A stretch of DNA of 24,136 bases, from positions 1 to 24,136 of IMG/VR virus record IMGVR_UViG_3300010151_000160. One strand, 5' to 3'. Within the stretch, counting starts at the first letter, position 1. Each line of letters starts with the position of its first letter. The notes below the pieces were generated by a model. It ran no database searches. It was not told where the DNA came from and saw nothing but the letters and a program-made list of their open reading frames with translations. Origin of the DNA: a virus. Position numbers and translations under genes: made by a program. Below, piece after piece: positions 6,263 through 16,400 of this stretch.

Positions 6263-6277
6263 ATAACGAGAATGATT

Positions 6278-6667
6278 ATGTCACAAGATTATAAAGTGTT
6301 TGAAGATAAATCTCTTTCTGATTTATTTAAAGACATTTACGAGAATTCAAAAACGAATAAACAACAGTTAGATGTATTACTTAGAGAGGTAGTTGGGTTT
6401 GTTAAGGACGGTGATACCGCTATACAATTAATACCTGCGATAAAAGAATACTTAGAAATTAAAGTAAAAAATGATGAACAACTAATCAAGTTAGCTCAAG
6501 TTGTTCAACGCTTAATAAGTGGTGAAAGTAAGGGTGGAGCAGAAGTAGAGTTTGGTTTATCAGATAAAGAAAAAGAAGATTTGATAAAATCCTTAGAACC
6601 AGTCACACAAAAGCTACAAGAGTATACAGATAAAATAGACACAGAATCCACTACAGCTGAATCATAA
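6278..6667 (+). CDS. Unknown helical protein at the head of the structural operon
   Basis: A 129-residue acidic, largely helical protein with no membrane segment or recognisable catalytic motif. Its central part (KDGDTAIQLIPAIKEYLE, then VKNDEQLIKLAQVVQRL) reads as amphipathic helices, and the C-terminus (residues about 95-129) as a charged coiled coil. I prefer the ATG at 6278 over the one at 6272 because ACGAGA lies at a proper distance from it. It is the first gene after the divergent promoter region and is followed three bases later by the baseplate gene. A structural, chaperone or assembly role is plausible from position only. Confidence 0.65.
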   Translation: MSQDYKVFEDKSLSDLFKDIYENSKTNKQQLDVLLREVVGFVKDGDTAIQLIPAIKEYLEIKVKNDEQLIKLAQVVQRLISGESKGGAEVEFGLSDKEKEDLIKSLEPVTQKLQEYTDKIDTESTTAES

Positions 6668-6670
6668 TAA

Positions 6671-8017
6671 ATGAAACAAAAACAATTTAAACAACAGAAT
6701 CCTTCAGGTGGTATGACAGATACACGTGGTGGGATTTCAAAACCACGTGATGCCGCCTCCGCAGTAAAGAGTGCACTATCAGCAGTAGATAATAGTTTTG
6801 ATATTGATTATCTTTTAGTAACAAAAGTGTGGGATGATGTAACAGAATTAGATAACGTAGCTGACGGTATAAAAGCTTCTGATTATGGTAAAGTATCTGG
6901 TAAGTTGATGATATCAGGTGATGGAAAAGCTACTACCTTAGTTGATGCTTTACCATTAGATAAGAGTAATTGGGAATTACCACAACCGTTAGAAGTTGTA
7001 CCTGTATTTTATTATGGTGGTAATTTACATTATCTAAATAGTAGTGTTAAACTTACTGGAAATATTTCATCACCAGCTGTTAAGAATCCAGTATTAGACA
7101 ACGCTATGAGAGATGGGATAAATCGAAAATTATTAACTTATCCTTCCACGTGGAATAGAGTAAAAGTACCATTGACTGGTAGAGGTTCAAGACAAATAAA
7201 TAGTAGGTTTGGAAGTTCTATATTATTTGATAATAATTATTCTCTTTTAAAGGATGAAGATGGTAAAACAAAACCTACCATAAGATTAAGTAATAATCAA
7301 AACCAAACTACTCCAAAGTTCTATACTCCAGGAGTTCCACAAGAAGGTTCAACAATTTTAATGACTTCAGGACAATCACCTGAATATTTTTCAGAACTTA
7401 CACCATTGACTAATATAGAACTTGATAAAAATTATGACAGTTCTGAAAAGGATACTATTCTTCTAAATAGTGATAGATTAATATTACAAAGTGTAGATTC
7501 ATCTACTTATATTAGTAGTGGAGAAGATGTTAAAATTTCTGGTAAAAATGTTTATGTTAATAATCAACCTATGGTGTTGAGTAATGAATTGATAAATGTA
7601 ATAGAATTAATTGTAAAAGAGATTAATAACGTACTCGTTAATATTCAGACTACTACTGGAACACCAACACAATTACAAAGAGACTCATTGAACCGTATTG
7701 TTGAAATGGAACTTCCTGATATAGTAGCAACTGAAGATAGACATAATCTTAAAAAGAAAAAAATAAGTAAGTTAAAAACTGAATCATTAATATCAAAAGA
7801 ACCAGATGAAATTAAATACAAAGCAAAAGAAATAGGAGAAGTGGTATCATTTAAAAATGAAAAAGATATTACTATTGATGGTAAAACACCCAAACTGAGA
7901 CAGAAAATAAAAGAAGGTTCAGAAATTGAAGTTAAAGATGGATCTTTTTTAATATATAGACAATTAATTAATGGGGAAAAAATTAAAATAAGTGGAATGA
8001 GTGGTGAATTACTTTAA
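6671..8017 (+). CDS. Baseplate structural protein, gp5-like (OB-fold/spike region)
   Basis: The 448-residue protein has an N-terminal low-complexity tail and a domain at about residues 40-120 containing DIDYLLVTKVWDD and a VVPVFYYGG strand. A central GRGSRQINSRFGSSILFDNN (170-189) follows, with PTIRLSNNQ soon after. The GR.gnSiRFGS...P.I.lsN pattern is one I associate with baseplate hub/gp5-type proteins of marine T4-like phages. The middle (DTILLNSDRLILQSV, SGEDVKISGKNVYVNN) is a run of short beta repeats as in a spike. The last 110 residues are lysine-rich and may form a separate domain. It precedes gp25 and gp6, the expected module. No lysozyme domain is visible. The start relies on translational coupling because no strong ribosome site is seen. 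Confidence 0.65.
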   Translation: MKQKQFKQQNPSGGMTDTRGGISKPRDAASAVKSALSAVDNSFDIDYLLVTKVWDDVTELDNVADGIKASDYGKVSGKLMISGDGKATTLVDALPLDKSNWELPQPLEVVPVFYYGGNLHYLNSSVKLTGNISSPAVKNPVLDNAMRDGINRKLLTYPSTWNRVKVPLTGRGSRQINSRFGSSILFDNNYSLLKDEDGKTKPTIRLSNNQNQTTPKFYTPGVPQEGSTILMTSGQSPEYFSELTPLTNIELDKNYDSSEKDTILLNSDRLILQSVDSSTYISSGEDVKISGKNVYVNNQPMVLSNELINVIELIVKEINNVLVNIQTTTGTPTQLQRDSLNRIVEMELPDIVATEDRHNLKKKKISKLKTESLISKEPDEIKYKAKEIGEVVSFKNEKDITIDGKTPKLRQKIKEGSEIEVKDGSFLIYRQLINGEKIKISGMSGELL

Positions 8018-8028
8018 AGGAATAAACT

Positions 8029-8442
8029 ATGAGTGATAATAAAGGTAGTGTTAAAGTTGTTTTACATGACCCTACAAAAGTTGTTGGTGGAGTAGAGATG
8101 AAAGAAAATACTTTAAAGATAGGATTAGTGATGAAAGCCAATGGTACTCCAAAATTAAAAAAATGGAATGGAAAAACTATAACCGCAAAAGCTGGTATTC
8201 CTGTTCACCAAGATGACGTCATCAGCCTCGGTAAAGAAGATTTCTGTGTAGTCATTTTTCTTCATGATAAATCCGTAGTAAAGATAAGACCAAATACTGA
8301 TTTTAAGTTTGTTGCGACATCAAACACACGAAGTCTTATTATTGGTCAGGATGGCACACTTCATAACATTCTTAATAAAGATGGTAGTAAAAAACCCTAT
8401 CGTGTGGAAACACCTGTGAGTGTTGCATCTGTGAAAGGATAA
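8029..8442 (+). CDS. FecR-like beta-domain protein in the baseplate module
   Basis: The 137-residue protein reads as a FecR domain (PF04773 type). GIPVHQDDVISLG matches the usual G..v..gD.i.tg. ED-FCVVIFLHDKSVVKIRPNTDFKF matches s.v.l.l.DGS.v.l.pnt.l.f. The end, YRVETPVSVASVKG, matches V.TPtavAaVRGT, and the protein stops exactly there. In bacteria the domain occurs in anti-sigma regulators and in surface proteins. Here no membrane segment is present, and its neighbours are baseplate genes, so a virion or assembly role is more likely than signalling. A clear AAAGGAA ribosome site precedes the ATG, and the next gene starts five bases after the stop. Confidence 0.65.
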   Translation: MSDNKGSVKVVLHDPTKVVGGVEMKENTLKIGLVMKANGTPKLKKWNGKTITAKAGIPVHQDDVISLGKEDFCVVIFLHDKSVVKIRPNTDFKFVATSNTRSLIIGQDGTLHNILNKDGSKKPYRVETPVSVASVKG

Positions 8443-8446
8443 TAAT

Positions 8447-9118
8447 ATGGCTGATACAAAACCTGGACAATTATATGAAGTAAAATTAATAGAATCAGTA
8501 CAACCAGCATATAAGATTAAGTCTGAGCTCGCTGCAATACGTTATCTATTCACTCAACTTAAAAATGCTGATACGGAAATTACTACGGAAAAACTAGATG
8601 ACCTTAAAATAAAAATTAAAAAAATAAACAGACAAATAAAAAATGCTAAAGTAGGTGAAAGGATAATGGAGCGTATAAAAAAAGCTCAAGAAGCAGTATC
8701 TACAGCTTACAAGGCAGCAAAGCTTGCTATAAAGGGTGTACCAGGTGGAGCAGCTGTAGCAATTCATCCTGAAATAGCGGCTGTCGTACAAGATATTGAT
8801 AGTATTAATCGTAAACAATTTAGATTATTAAAGAAAGAATTTAGAAGTCTTTTTGAGGACTTTGATGGAGATTTAGCTTTTATTGAAGAAATGATTAGTA
8901 ACGCCGAGAATAAAAATAACAAAGACCAAGTAATGTTTGGTGGTATGGATGAGGTAGGAACAAATTATTTTATGGCTAAAAAAGATGGTAGACTCGTAGA
9001 GTTTTGGCAAGAAAGTGAAAGTAATAGAACTTGGGTAAATGATAAAGGTGGCTGGTTAAAATATAATGAAATTCAACAAGAAGCAAGATTAAGAGGATTG
9101 TATCCAATACAAACATAG
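8447..9118 (+). CDS. Unknown helical protein of the baseplate module
   Basis: A 223-residue protein with no family I recognise. Residues about 20-90 form a lysine-rich coiled coil (KLDDLKIKIKKINRQIKNAK and beyond). An Ala/Gly-rich hydrophobic stretch follows at about 89-110 (AAKLAIKGVPGGAAVAIHP), then more helix. The C-terminal 60 residues form a small mixed domain rich in aromatics (GTNYFMAKKDGRLVEFWQE, SNRTWVNDKGGWLKYNEI). The hydrophobic middle could be a membrane-active segment, as in tape-measure-like or lysis proteins, but it is not long enough to be sure. It has a good ribosome site (AAAGGATAAT) and sits between the FecR-like and gp25-side genes. Confidence 0.6.
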   Translation: MADTKPGQLYEVKLIESVQPAYKIKSELAAIRYLFTQLKNADTEITTEKLDDLKIKIKKINRQIKNAKVGERIMERIKKAQEAVSTAYKAAKLAIKGVPGGAAVAIHPEIAAVVQDIDSINRKQFRLLKKEFRSLFEDFDGDLAFIEEMISNAENKNNKDQVMFGGMDEVGTNYFMAKKDGRLVEFWQESESNRTWVNDKGGWLKYNEIQQEARLRGLYPIQT

Positions 9119-9128
9119 GAGTAGTAAC

Positions 9129-9623
9129 ATGGATAAAAAACAACTGATAGAAATTATCAGAAAAGTTGTAAGACAGGAAGTTAAAAAAACTATTAAAGAG
9201 ATATTTACTAATAAGGAAGATGTCCAAGAAAGTTTTGACTTAAAATCGTTGGTTAAAACCAAACCAAAAAAGCAACAACCTAAAAAACAAAAAGAAGTTC
9301 GCTATACTAAGAACAAAGTTTTAAATGATGTTCTTAATGAAACTAAAGGTGGAATAATGGGTGGTGATAGTCCACAAGTTAATCCAGGTTTCGAAGAGTA
9401 TCCAGATGTAAAAAATAAAACTTTTGATAGTTCAAATATGGCTGAAGTTCTTGGTTACGGAGACTTGGTTGGTGGAGGAAATTCCGACCATGCACGTAAT
9501 GTTGTTGCAGCTGATACAATAGCTAAATCTGGTGTTAAACTTGACCAAGTTCCTGAGTCTACAATAAATGCTTTGACAAGAGATTATAGTGGTCTTATGA
9601 AAAGAATAAATAAGGATAACTAA
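9129..9623 (+). CDS. Conserved phage protein preceding gp25, function unknown
   Basis: A 164-residue protein with a helical N-terminus (KQLIEIIRKVVRQEVKKTIKEIF, residues 4-26), a Lys/Gln/Pro-rich linker at about 44-58, and a C-terminal half ending in ALTRDYSGLMKRINKDN. From memory, small proteins with this helix and RDYSxLMK ending sit just before gp25 in many environmental T4-like phages; I cannot name a function. The AGGAG ribosome site is good, and the stop overlaps the gp25 start (TAATG). A structural or assembly role in the baseplate is the likely reading from position. Confidence 0.6.
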   Translation: MDKKQLIEIIRKVVRQEVKKTIKEIFTNKEDVQESFDLKSLVKTKPKKQQPKKQKEVRYTKNKVLNDVLNETKGGIMGGDSPQVNPGFEEYPDVKNKTFDSSNMAEVLGYGDLVGGGNSDHARNVVAADTIAKSGVKLDQVPESTINALTRDYSGLMKRINKDN

Positions 9624-10033
9624 TGCCCTCAAATAGAGAGTTAGATAATGACCCAAATGTTTATATAGGTGTAGAATTACCTATACGACATGGTACTTTA
9701 GGATTTTTTAATAGAACAAAAACGACTTTAGCACAAGCTGAGTTTAATTTAAAAAATCTTTTATTAACCAAGTTTGGTGAGAGACTTGCTCACCCTACCT
9801 TTGGGTGTGGGTTAGCGAGTTTAACTTTTGAACAAATGGATGAATCTATTATAAGTAATGCAGAGGAGTCTATTAGAGAAGCAGTAAATTTCTGGTTACC
9901 ATATTTATCTATAAGTAAAGTAGAACCAGTTATAGATGATGGAAATAACAGACTCAACGTAACAGTAACTTATAGTTTAAGCAATGACAAAACACAAGAA
10001 AATAAAACAATTATAATTTATGGGGATGTATAA
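9623..10033 (+). CDS. Baseplate wedge protein gp25-like
   Basis: The 136-residue protein matches the gp25/GPW family in length and pattern. It has an N-terminal strand, FNLKNLLLTKFGERLAHPTFGCGL (43-66) carrying the family signature n..nLLlT..GeR...P.fGcgl, then LTFEQMDES and C-terminal strands ending in NKTIIIYGDV. In T4-type phages gp25 forms the inner baseplate wedge with gp6 and gp53 and helps start sheath assembly. Both ends overlap neighbours by one base (TAATG), so it is made together with gp6. The assignment is supported by sequence and by order. Confidence 0.9.
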   Translation: MPSNRELDNDPNVYIGVELPIRHGTLGFFNRTKTTLAQAEFNLKNLLLTKFGERLAHPTFGCGLASLTFEQMDESIISNAEESIREAVNFWLPYLSISKVEPVIDDGNNRLNVTVTYSLSNDKTQENKTIIIYGDV

Positions 10034-11940
10034 TGCCTAATTACAATAAAGAAGTAAATTATGTTGGAAGAGATTTTTCTATTCTACGAGATAGTTTAAT
10101 AGAATTTGCAAAATCTTATTTCCCAACAGCTTACAGAGACTTTAATGAAGCGTCACCTGGTATGTTATTCTTAGAATCAGCGGCTTATATCGGTGATGTT
10201 ATGGGATATTATACTGATGTAGCTTTTAAAGAATCATTACTTCCATACGCAGAAGAAAAGAATCAAATATATAATATAGCTCAGTTTATGGGATACAAAC
10301 CAAGACTAAGTTCACCAGCTATAGTTGAGTTAGTATTTACAAGTGAAGTACCAGCTCAAACAGGTGATACATCTAAACCAGATTTTGATTATGCTATCAA
10401 TGTAAAAGCTGAATCAAGAGTTAAGACTTCAACTGGAATAGAATTTCGTTTATTAGATGATTGTAATTTTGCAGTTAATACTGGAGATTTAACAGTAGAG
10501 TTGTCAGCAACCAATTCAGCTGGTACACCAACTTATTATAAGTTGACTAAGAAGGTTAGAGGAACTAGTGGTTTTATAAAGGAAGAAGATTTTACTTTTA
10601 ACACGGCAACTAAATATAGTAAAATTGTTTTAGGATTAGATGAAGTAACAGATATTATTTCTGTAAAAGATAGTAATAATAATACTTGGTATGAAGTTCC
10701 TTTCTTAGCTCAAGATACTGTATTTCAAGAGATGGCTGGTAATGCAGATATTGATCCAGCATTAAATCAGTATAATGAAACTTCCCCTTATATTTTAAAA
10801 AGATTAAAAACTTCACGTAGATTTAGAACTTTTATTAGAAGTGATGGTAAGACTGAATTAAGATTCGGAGCAGGAACACAAGTAACACCTGATGAAGAAT
10901 TAATTCCTAACCCTACTAATGTTGGTAGTAATTTACCAGGTACACCATCTAAATTAGGTATAGCATTTGACCCAGCTAACTTTACAAGTACAAGAGCATA
11001 TGGTGAAGCACCTGCAAATACTACTTTGACAGTAACTTATATGTATGGTGGTGGAGCAGATAACAATGTTGGTAGTGGACAGATAAATTCTTTTTCTTCA
11101 AAAGTAGTAGGAGAGTTTACAGGAAATTTAGATGCTACTAAGTTGGCTCGAGTAAAAAATTCACTTTCATTATTAAATGAACAACCAGCAAGTGGTGGAA
11201 TGAATGAAGAATCTGTAGAAGAAATTAAACAAAACGCATTAGCATTTTTCCAAGCACAAGCTCGTGCAGTTACTAAGGAAGATATTATAGCGAGGATTTA
11301 TAGTCTACCTCGTAGATTTGGTAACATAGCTAAAGCCTATGTGGTACAAGATGACCAGATAACAACAGACAATCAGGGAGTTGATAGTAATATAATGAAC
11401 CAATTTGGTCTGAATGTTTATTTACTTGGATATAACAGTAATAAAAAATTAGCAAAAGTAAATGACCTTGTTAAGAATAATTTAAAAACTTATATGGGTA
11501 GATTTAGAATGTTGAATGATGCTTATAATCTTAAAGACGCTTATGTCATTAACATTGGTGTAAAGTTTGAGATAATAGCAGAACAGGGTTATAATAAAAA
11601 CGAAGTTCTATTGAGAGCAATTACAAAGATGATTGATTATTTTGACATGGATAAATGGCAGATAAATCAACCTATTGTTATTGCAAGTATAGTTAAAGAG
11701 ATATTAAATGTAGAAGGTGTAGCAGGTTTACAGACACCTAAAGATGGTAATCCACTTGGAACTCAAATAGCTTTCTATAACAAGTATGATGTTACTAAGG
11801 GATATTCTGGTAATTTGTATGATTTATCAGATCCAGAAACTACAAAAGATGGTATAATTTATCCAGCAAAAGACCCTTCAATATTTGAAGTTAAGTTTCC
11901 AAAAACTGATATTGTTGGTAAAGTAGTGGGAGATTTATAA
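10033..11940 (+). CDS. Baseplate wedge protein gp6-like
   Basis: The 635-residue product opens with YNKEVNYVGRDFSILRDSLIEFAK, then NEASPGMLFLESAAYIGDVMGYYTD, and QFMGYKPRLSSPA. These are characteristic of the gp6/baseplate J-like wedge proteins of T4-like phages (T4 gp6 is 660 residues). The C-terminal half has SGGMNEESVEEIKQNALAFF and ARAVTKEDIIARIYSLP, both typical J-family segments. gp6 forms the dimerising ring that ties wedges around the hub. It lies directly after gp25 with a one-base overlap and overlaps the next gene likewise. No frameshift or truncation is seen. Confidence 0.92.
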   Translation: MPNYNKEVNYVGRDFSILRDSLIEFAKSYFPTAYRDFNEASPGMLFLESAAYIGDVMGYYTDVAFKESLLPYAEEKNQIYNIAQFMGYKPRLSSPAIVELVFTSEVPAQTGDTSKPDFDYAINVKAESRVKTSTGIEFRLLDDCNFAVNTGDLTVELSATNSAGTPTYYKLTKKVRGTSGFIKEEDFTFNTATKYSKIVLGLDEVTDIISVKDSNNNTWYEVPFLAQDTVFQEMAGNADIDPALNQYNETSPYILKRLKTSRRFRTFIRSDGKTELRFGAGTQVTPDEELIPNPTNVGSNLPGTPSKLGIAFDPANFTSTRAYGEAPANTTLTVTYMYGGGADNNVGSGQINSFSSKVVGEFTGNLDATKLARVKNSLSLLNEQPASGGMNEESVEEIKQNALAFFQAQARAVTKEDIIARIYSLPRRFGNIAKAYVVQDDQITTDNQGVDSNIMNQFGLNVYLLGYNSNKKLAKVNDLVKNNLKTYMGRFRMLNDAYNLKDAYVINIGVKFEIIAEQGYNKNEVLLRAITKMIDYFDMDKWQINQPIVIASIVKEILNVEGVAGLQTPKDGNPLGTQIAFYNKYDVTKGYSGNLYDLSDPETTKDGIIYPAKDPSIFEVKFPKTDIVGKVVGDL

Positions 11941-13055
11941 TGCATTATTTTACATACGCAGATTCAGACGCAACTATATATGAAGGTTCAGTAACACAAT
12001 CTCAAAATACAGGACTTGATGAGATATTAGAAATTAGAAAAGATACTAATGATCAGGCAACTACAATTAGTGTTTCGAGGATTCTTATAAAATTTGATTT
12101 AACTGATATGTCAGGTTCGGTTGTTGATGGTACTATACCTTCCAACGCTACATATTATTTAAATCTTTATGATGCTAATTCTCAAAACTTAACAACGAGT
12201 CAATCTTTATATGCATATCCTGTAAGTCAATCTTGGACAATGGGAGAAGGTAAGTTTCATGATGACCCTAAAGATGAAGAAGGTGTGAGTTGGAGATATA
12301 GACATGGAGCGAATGATGGAACACAATGGATAAGTGGAAGTAATGATACAGGTGGTACTTGGTTGAGTGGTAGTGGATATGAAGCTTCACAGTCTTTTGA
12401 TTTTGAAACTACTGATATGAGAATGGATGTTACTGATATTGTTAATAAGTGGTTAATAGGTAGTGCATCTAATCAAGGATTTATGATTAAGAGAAGTGGT
12501 AGTGTTGGTAATTCAGATTCAAATGCAGAGGAAGGAAATACTACAAAGTATGGAAACTTCGCTTATTTTAGTCGTGAAACAAATACTATATATCAACCAA
12601 AGTTAGAGGCTGTATGGAATGATTCAACTTGGGCAACAGGAAGTCTTTCAGAACTAAGTGGTTCTCAATTAGAAGATATTGTTGTTTATATGAAAGGATT
12701 AAGACCTGAATATAAAGAAGAGTCTAAAGTAAAATTTAGATTAGTAGCTCGTGAACGATATCCTTCTAAAGAATATAGTACAACAACTGTTAATGAAGGT
12801 ATAACGGTACATCCTTTACCAAGTGCTTCTTCTTATTACTCAGTTAAAGATGCATTGACGGAAGATGTAGTTATCCCTTTTGATTCTGGTTCGTATATTT
12901 CTTGCGATAGTGAAGGAAACTATTTTAATATGTGGATGAATGGATTACAAGCAGAAAGATATTATGAATTTGAATTTAAATATGTTAGTGGAAGTGGAGC
13001 AAGTCAAACTATAAATTATTATAAAGATGATTTTACATTTAAAGTGAGTAGGTAA
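11940..13055 (+). CDS. DNRLRE-type beta-sandwich virion protein
   Basis: The 371-residue protein begins with a DNRLRE-like domain of about 210 residues (ADSDATIYEG, DEILEIRKDT, SRILIKFDLTDM, SQSWTMGEGKF, DMRMDVTDIVNKWLIG, NQGFMIKRSG). These beta-sandwich domains are common on secreted and surface proteins. A second region, DIVVYMKGLRPEYKEESKVKFRLVARERYP and onward, looks like an Ig-like fold ending in KDDFTFKVSR. Its place between gp6 and the giant wedge-type protein suggests an outer baseplate part or adsorption component. The sequence is Ser/Gly-rich (repeated SGS) and has no signal peptide, as expected for a virion protein. TAATG overlaps at both ends. Confidence 0.7.
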   Translation: MHYFTYADSDATIYEGSVTQSQNTGLDEILEIRKDTNDQATTISVSRILIKFDLTDMSGSVVDGTIPSNATYYLNLYDANSQNLTTSQSLYAYPVSQSWTMGEGKFHDDPKDEEGVSWRYRHGANDGTQWISGSNDTGGTWLSGSGYEASQSFDFETTDMRMDVTDIVNKWLIGSASNQGFMIKRSGSVGNSDSNAEEGNTTKYGNFAYFSRETNTIYQPKLEAVWNDSTWATGSLSELSGSQLEDIVVYMKGLRPEYKEESKVKFRLVARERYPSKEYSTTTVNEGITVHPLPSASSYYSVKDALTEDVVIPFDSGSYISCDSEGNYFNMWMNGLQAERYYEFEFKYVSGSGASQTINYYKDDFTFKVSR

Positions 13056-13441
13056 TGCCTTATACCCCGAAAGAAATTGAATTACTAGATTGGCAAAAAA
13101 AAGTAGAAGCTCTCGATAGACGAAATTATCTTAGAGAGGTTCGTAGACTTGCCATAAATGGAGTAGATATACCAGATGCAACTTTAAAAGCTGAGGGTAC
13201 TACAATGGAAATTAACAATAATTTTACAGACGACCAAGGTCGTTTAGTATTTTTTCAAGATCCAGATACTAAAGAAGTAATAAAGAATGTTGAATTTGAT
13301 AACTATAAGGTTGGTGAAAGAACAAAAAGATTGGTTGTAAGATATAAAGAAAATATTACTTATACGGATTATGAAGAGGTAGAAGGGTATGAGAAGGAGA
13401 GTTTTAAGGAATTGGTTCAATTGAAGAGTGAGTGGATTTAA
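13055..13441 (+). CDS. Small baseplate-module protein of unknown family
   Basis: A 128-residue charged protein. The N-terminal 30 residues are helical (ELLDWQKKVEALDRRNYLREVRRL), then beta-rich with GRLVFFQDPDTKEVIKNVEF and RLVVRYKENITYTDYEEVEG. It ends one base into the next start (TAATG), so its synthesis is coupled to the giant downstream protein, and the two may assemble together. No known family is recognised, and its role is inferred from position only. Confidence 0.65.
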   Translation: MPYTPKEIELLDWQKKVEALDRRNYLREVRRLAINGVDIPDATLKAEGTTMEINNNFTDDQGRLVFFQDPDTKEVIKNVEFDNYKVGERTKRLVVRYKENITYTDYEEVEGYEKESFKELVQLKSEWI

Positions 13442-16400
13442 TGTCATTTGGTGGTAAGATAGATAAATTTGGTGCAAGTACTTATGTGCATGTTACTGCT
13501 CGCGATAATCTTGATGAAGTATTATCAGTTGAGATGATACCTCAAGAGGAAAGTACTACGGAACTTAACCTCGCTCAAGATTTAGAAACTATCGGTCAAC
13601 CAGTAAATGTTGGTTCTCTTGAATATAATTTTATAGAACGGATAGGTGGTAGTTTAGATGTAACTAACTTTGATACAAAAGGGATGGTATGGACAGGTAG
13701 TTATTTTTCTCATGATGGTGATTTATACAAACAAGCAGCTGGTGATACAGACCAATCAAATCCAAATCCAACAGCTGATGCTCTTTTAGTAAGTGATACA
13801 CCTAGTTATGTTATAAAATATATTTCACCTTCAAGACGAGAACTTGTAATAGATAAAAAAAGTTTTATAAAAGAAGATTTATATAATGTACAATTTAATA
13901 ATTTAAAGTTTGATGATGACTCTATAAGTAGAATATGTAATGGTTATTATTTTGAAGGTTTTGATATTGATTCTAAAAAATTTATTAAAGACCCAACAAG
14001 AACAAGTGGTTATATTCCAAAAGATGTTTGGTTAGTTTTTACAGCAGGTGAGTCAATTAAAAATGTAGAGTTGGAAATACCTAATTTTTTCATTACAAGT
14101 ATGGAAGAAGTAGAGGAAATAACAACCACTACAGAACAGTTTAAAGAACCTAAACCAGAATACATTCCAAATATAGCTACAGATGGAACGGAATCAACTT
14201 ATGGTCAATGGGAATGGAAATTAACTGGGCCTCTAGCTAATTCATGGGTACACAAAATTCCTGGAATGGATCAAACGGGTGATGATAATAATGTATGGGG
14301 AACGGAATTAATACCAGGTTATCCTTTAGTTATTGCAACCGATCCTGGACATTTTGATAGTGGAACACCGTTGATTCCACAATATAGTTTAAGTCAAAAT
14401 CAAACAACATTAGCCAATGTAGCTAATCCAGCTTGGATAAAGGCTACAGTGATACAAAGTAATACGGGTGCACGCGATGATGATAGAAGTGATTTTAAAT
14501 TAGAATTTGAAGGACCATTTAAAACTTGGTTTCAAAAAAATGTAATAGGTAGAGGTTTCATTAGTAATGATTCAGATTGGGTAATGGCAAAATCAAATTT
14601 AAATGAATATGAATCAGACGCAAATATGATGTTGGCATTATATGATTCTGGTGGAGCTAATTCAATTGAAGGTTTAAGAGACTTTTTATCAACTTTTGTT
14701 TATGCAGGTGGAGCGGATGGTTTATATACAAGAACTGTAGAAACTATTGAAACAAAACTTGTGCCTACCTTTGAGTCTTTTAAAACAAAATTAACAGATG
14801 TGAAAGTACCAGTAGATGATAGTATAGACCATGTAGTTGAATTTGGATTTGAGACATCAGTAAGAGAGTATGCAACAGAAAACGGAATTGACTTAGATCA
14901 GATTATCGGTATTAATGATGATAGAATAAATGATACTGAATTAGCTGGTAAGTTATCGGGTGGTAATTTAATTTTAAATTTTACAAATGTTTTAAGAGAT
15001 GTTGCTAACTTAGATTTAGCAGTTATGGTTAATAAACAACCATATACTATAACGAATAAGATATTTGCAGAAAATAAAATTTTAGTAAAGTTACCAGTTG
15101 CGTTACCTAATTTTGTAGATTCAGAAGATGATGTTATATTTGTAAAGAAAGTTTTCTCATCTCAAAATTTTCCAATTAATTATGTAACCTATCAATCTCC
15201 ACCACCACCTACTAATATTTTAAGATTACCTACTGGAATTTATAAGTCAGGTAAGACTGGTACTATAAGACCACGTGCTTCTGAAGCATTAAGTTATGAA
15301 GATTTAATTTTTGAAAGTAGTTCTTTAGCTAAGGATATAGAAAGAGATATTGTAAGTGGTTCTTTCAATCAGGTTGAACTCAATATAGATTATTCTAATT
15401 ATGACAAGTTTATTAAGTTTAGTTCTGCTCGTAGAAGATTAGAAAATTTTAAAACTAAATTAGAAAAAATAGAAACATATACTGATAAGAGTGCTTCTAT
15501 TGCTGGAACATTATCTGATACTGGGTATTTAGGAAATGTATCAGGAACAGCAGTTACACACGGAGCACAAGACGCTAAGAATTTTGAAGTAGCTATTAAT
15601 GAAGTAGTAAATGGGTTTGATGGGTATGAGAGGTATTTGTATTTTGCAAGTTCATCTTATGAATCTGGAAGTGCAGGATTATATTATGACGCATCATGGC
15701 CTAAGACTAATTCTTCTAAACCATATACTTTACTTGATTCGGAAAATTCAACAGCTACTGATTGGTATAATGAACAACACACAAGTGCTTCAACTTATGA
15801 TACAGAAAATCTTGATAGATTAATATATCATTTACCAGACCACATAAGAGATGATTTGGGAAATCAAGATTTTGTTACATTTACGGATATGGTAGGACAA
15901 CACTTTGATAATTTAAAAAATTACATTGATAGATTTGGTCAAGTATATGAAACAGATGAAGCGTTGGATAAAGGATTATCAAAACAATTAGTTTATAATG
16001 TAGCGAAATCTTTTGGATGGACATTAGAAGATGGTTATGATTTAGTAAAGTTAGATAAATATCTTTTTGGTAAAACCGTAGATAGTAGTAATGACACAAC
16101 TTTATATGCTAGCTCTTCTTTACAAGATACTTCAAGAGAAATTTGGAAAAGAATTATCGCCAACATGCCTTATTTCTTAAAGTCAAGAGGTACAGTTGAT
16201 GCGTTAAAAGGATTAGTAAATTGTTATGGTATTCCATCTACAATATTAAGAGTTAGAGAATTTGGTGGACCTACTATTAATGATGTCGACCCAATATATG
16301 AAACAGGTCGTAGGTTTACTAAAGCGTTAGATTTTAAAACAGGTCAATTTGTATCTTCATCTTGGTCATCAACACTTGGGTTGGGTGGTACACAAGTTCC

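Noticed and set aside
8594-9227. Minus-strand open frames opposite the baseplate-module genes
   Set aside because: Antisense to coupled plus-strand genes, with odd Phe/Tyr/Leu-rich composition from AT-rich DNA and no ribosome sites.
13244-13477. Minus-strand open frame across the junction before the giant gene
   Set aside because: Antisense to two coupled genes and without any supporting signal.
15611-16099. Internal frames (both strands) inside the giant protein gene
   Set aside because: Out-of-frame shadows of a continuous 1,833-codon gene, with low-complexity products.
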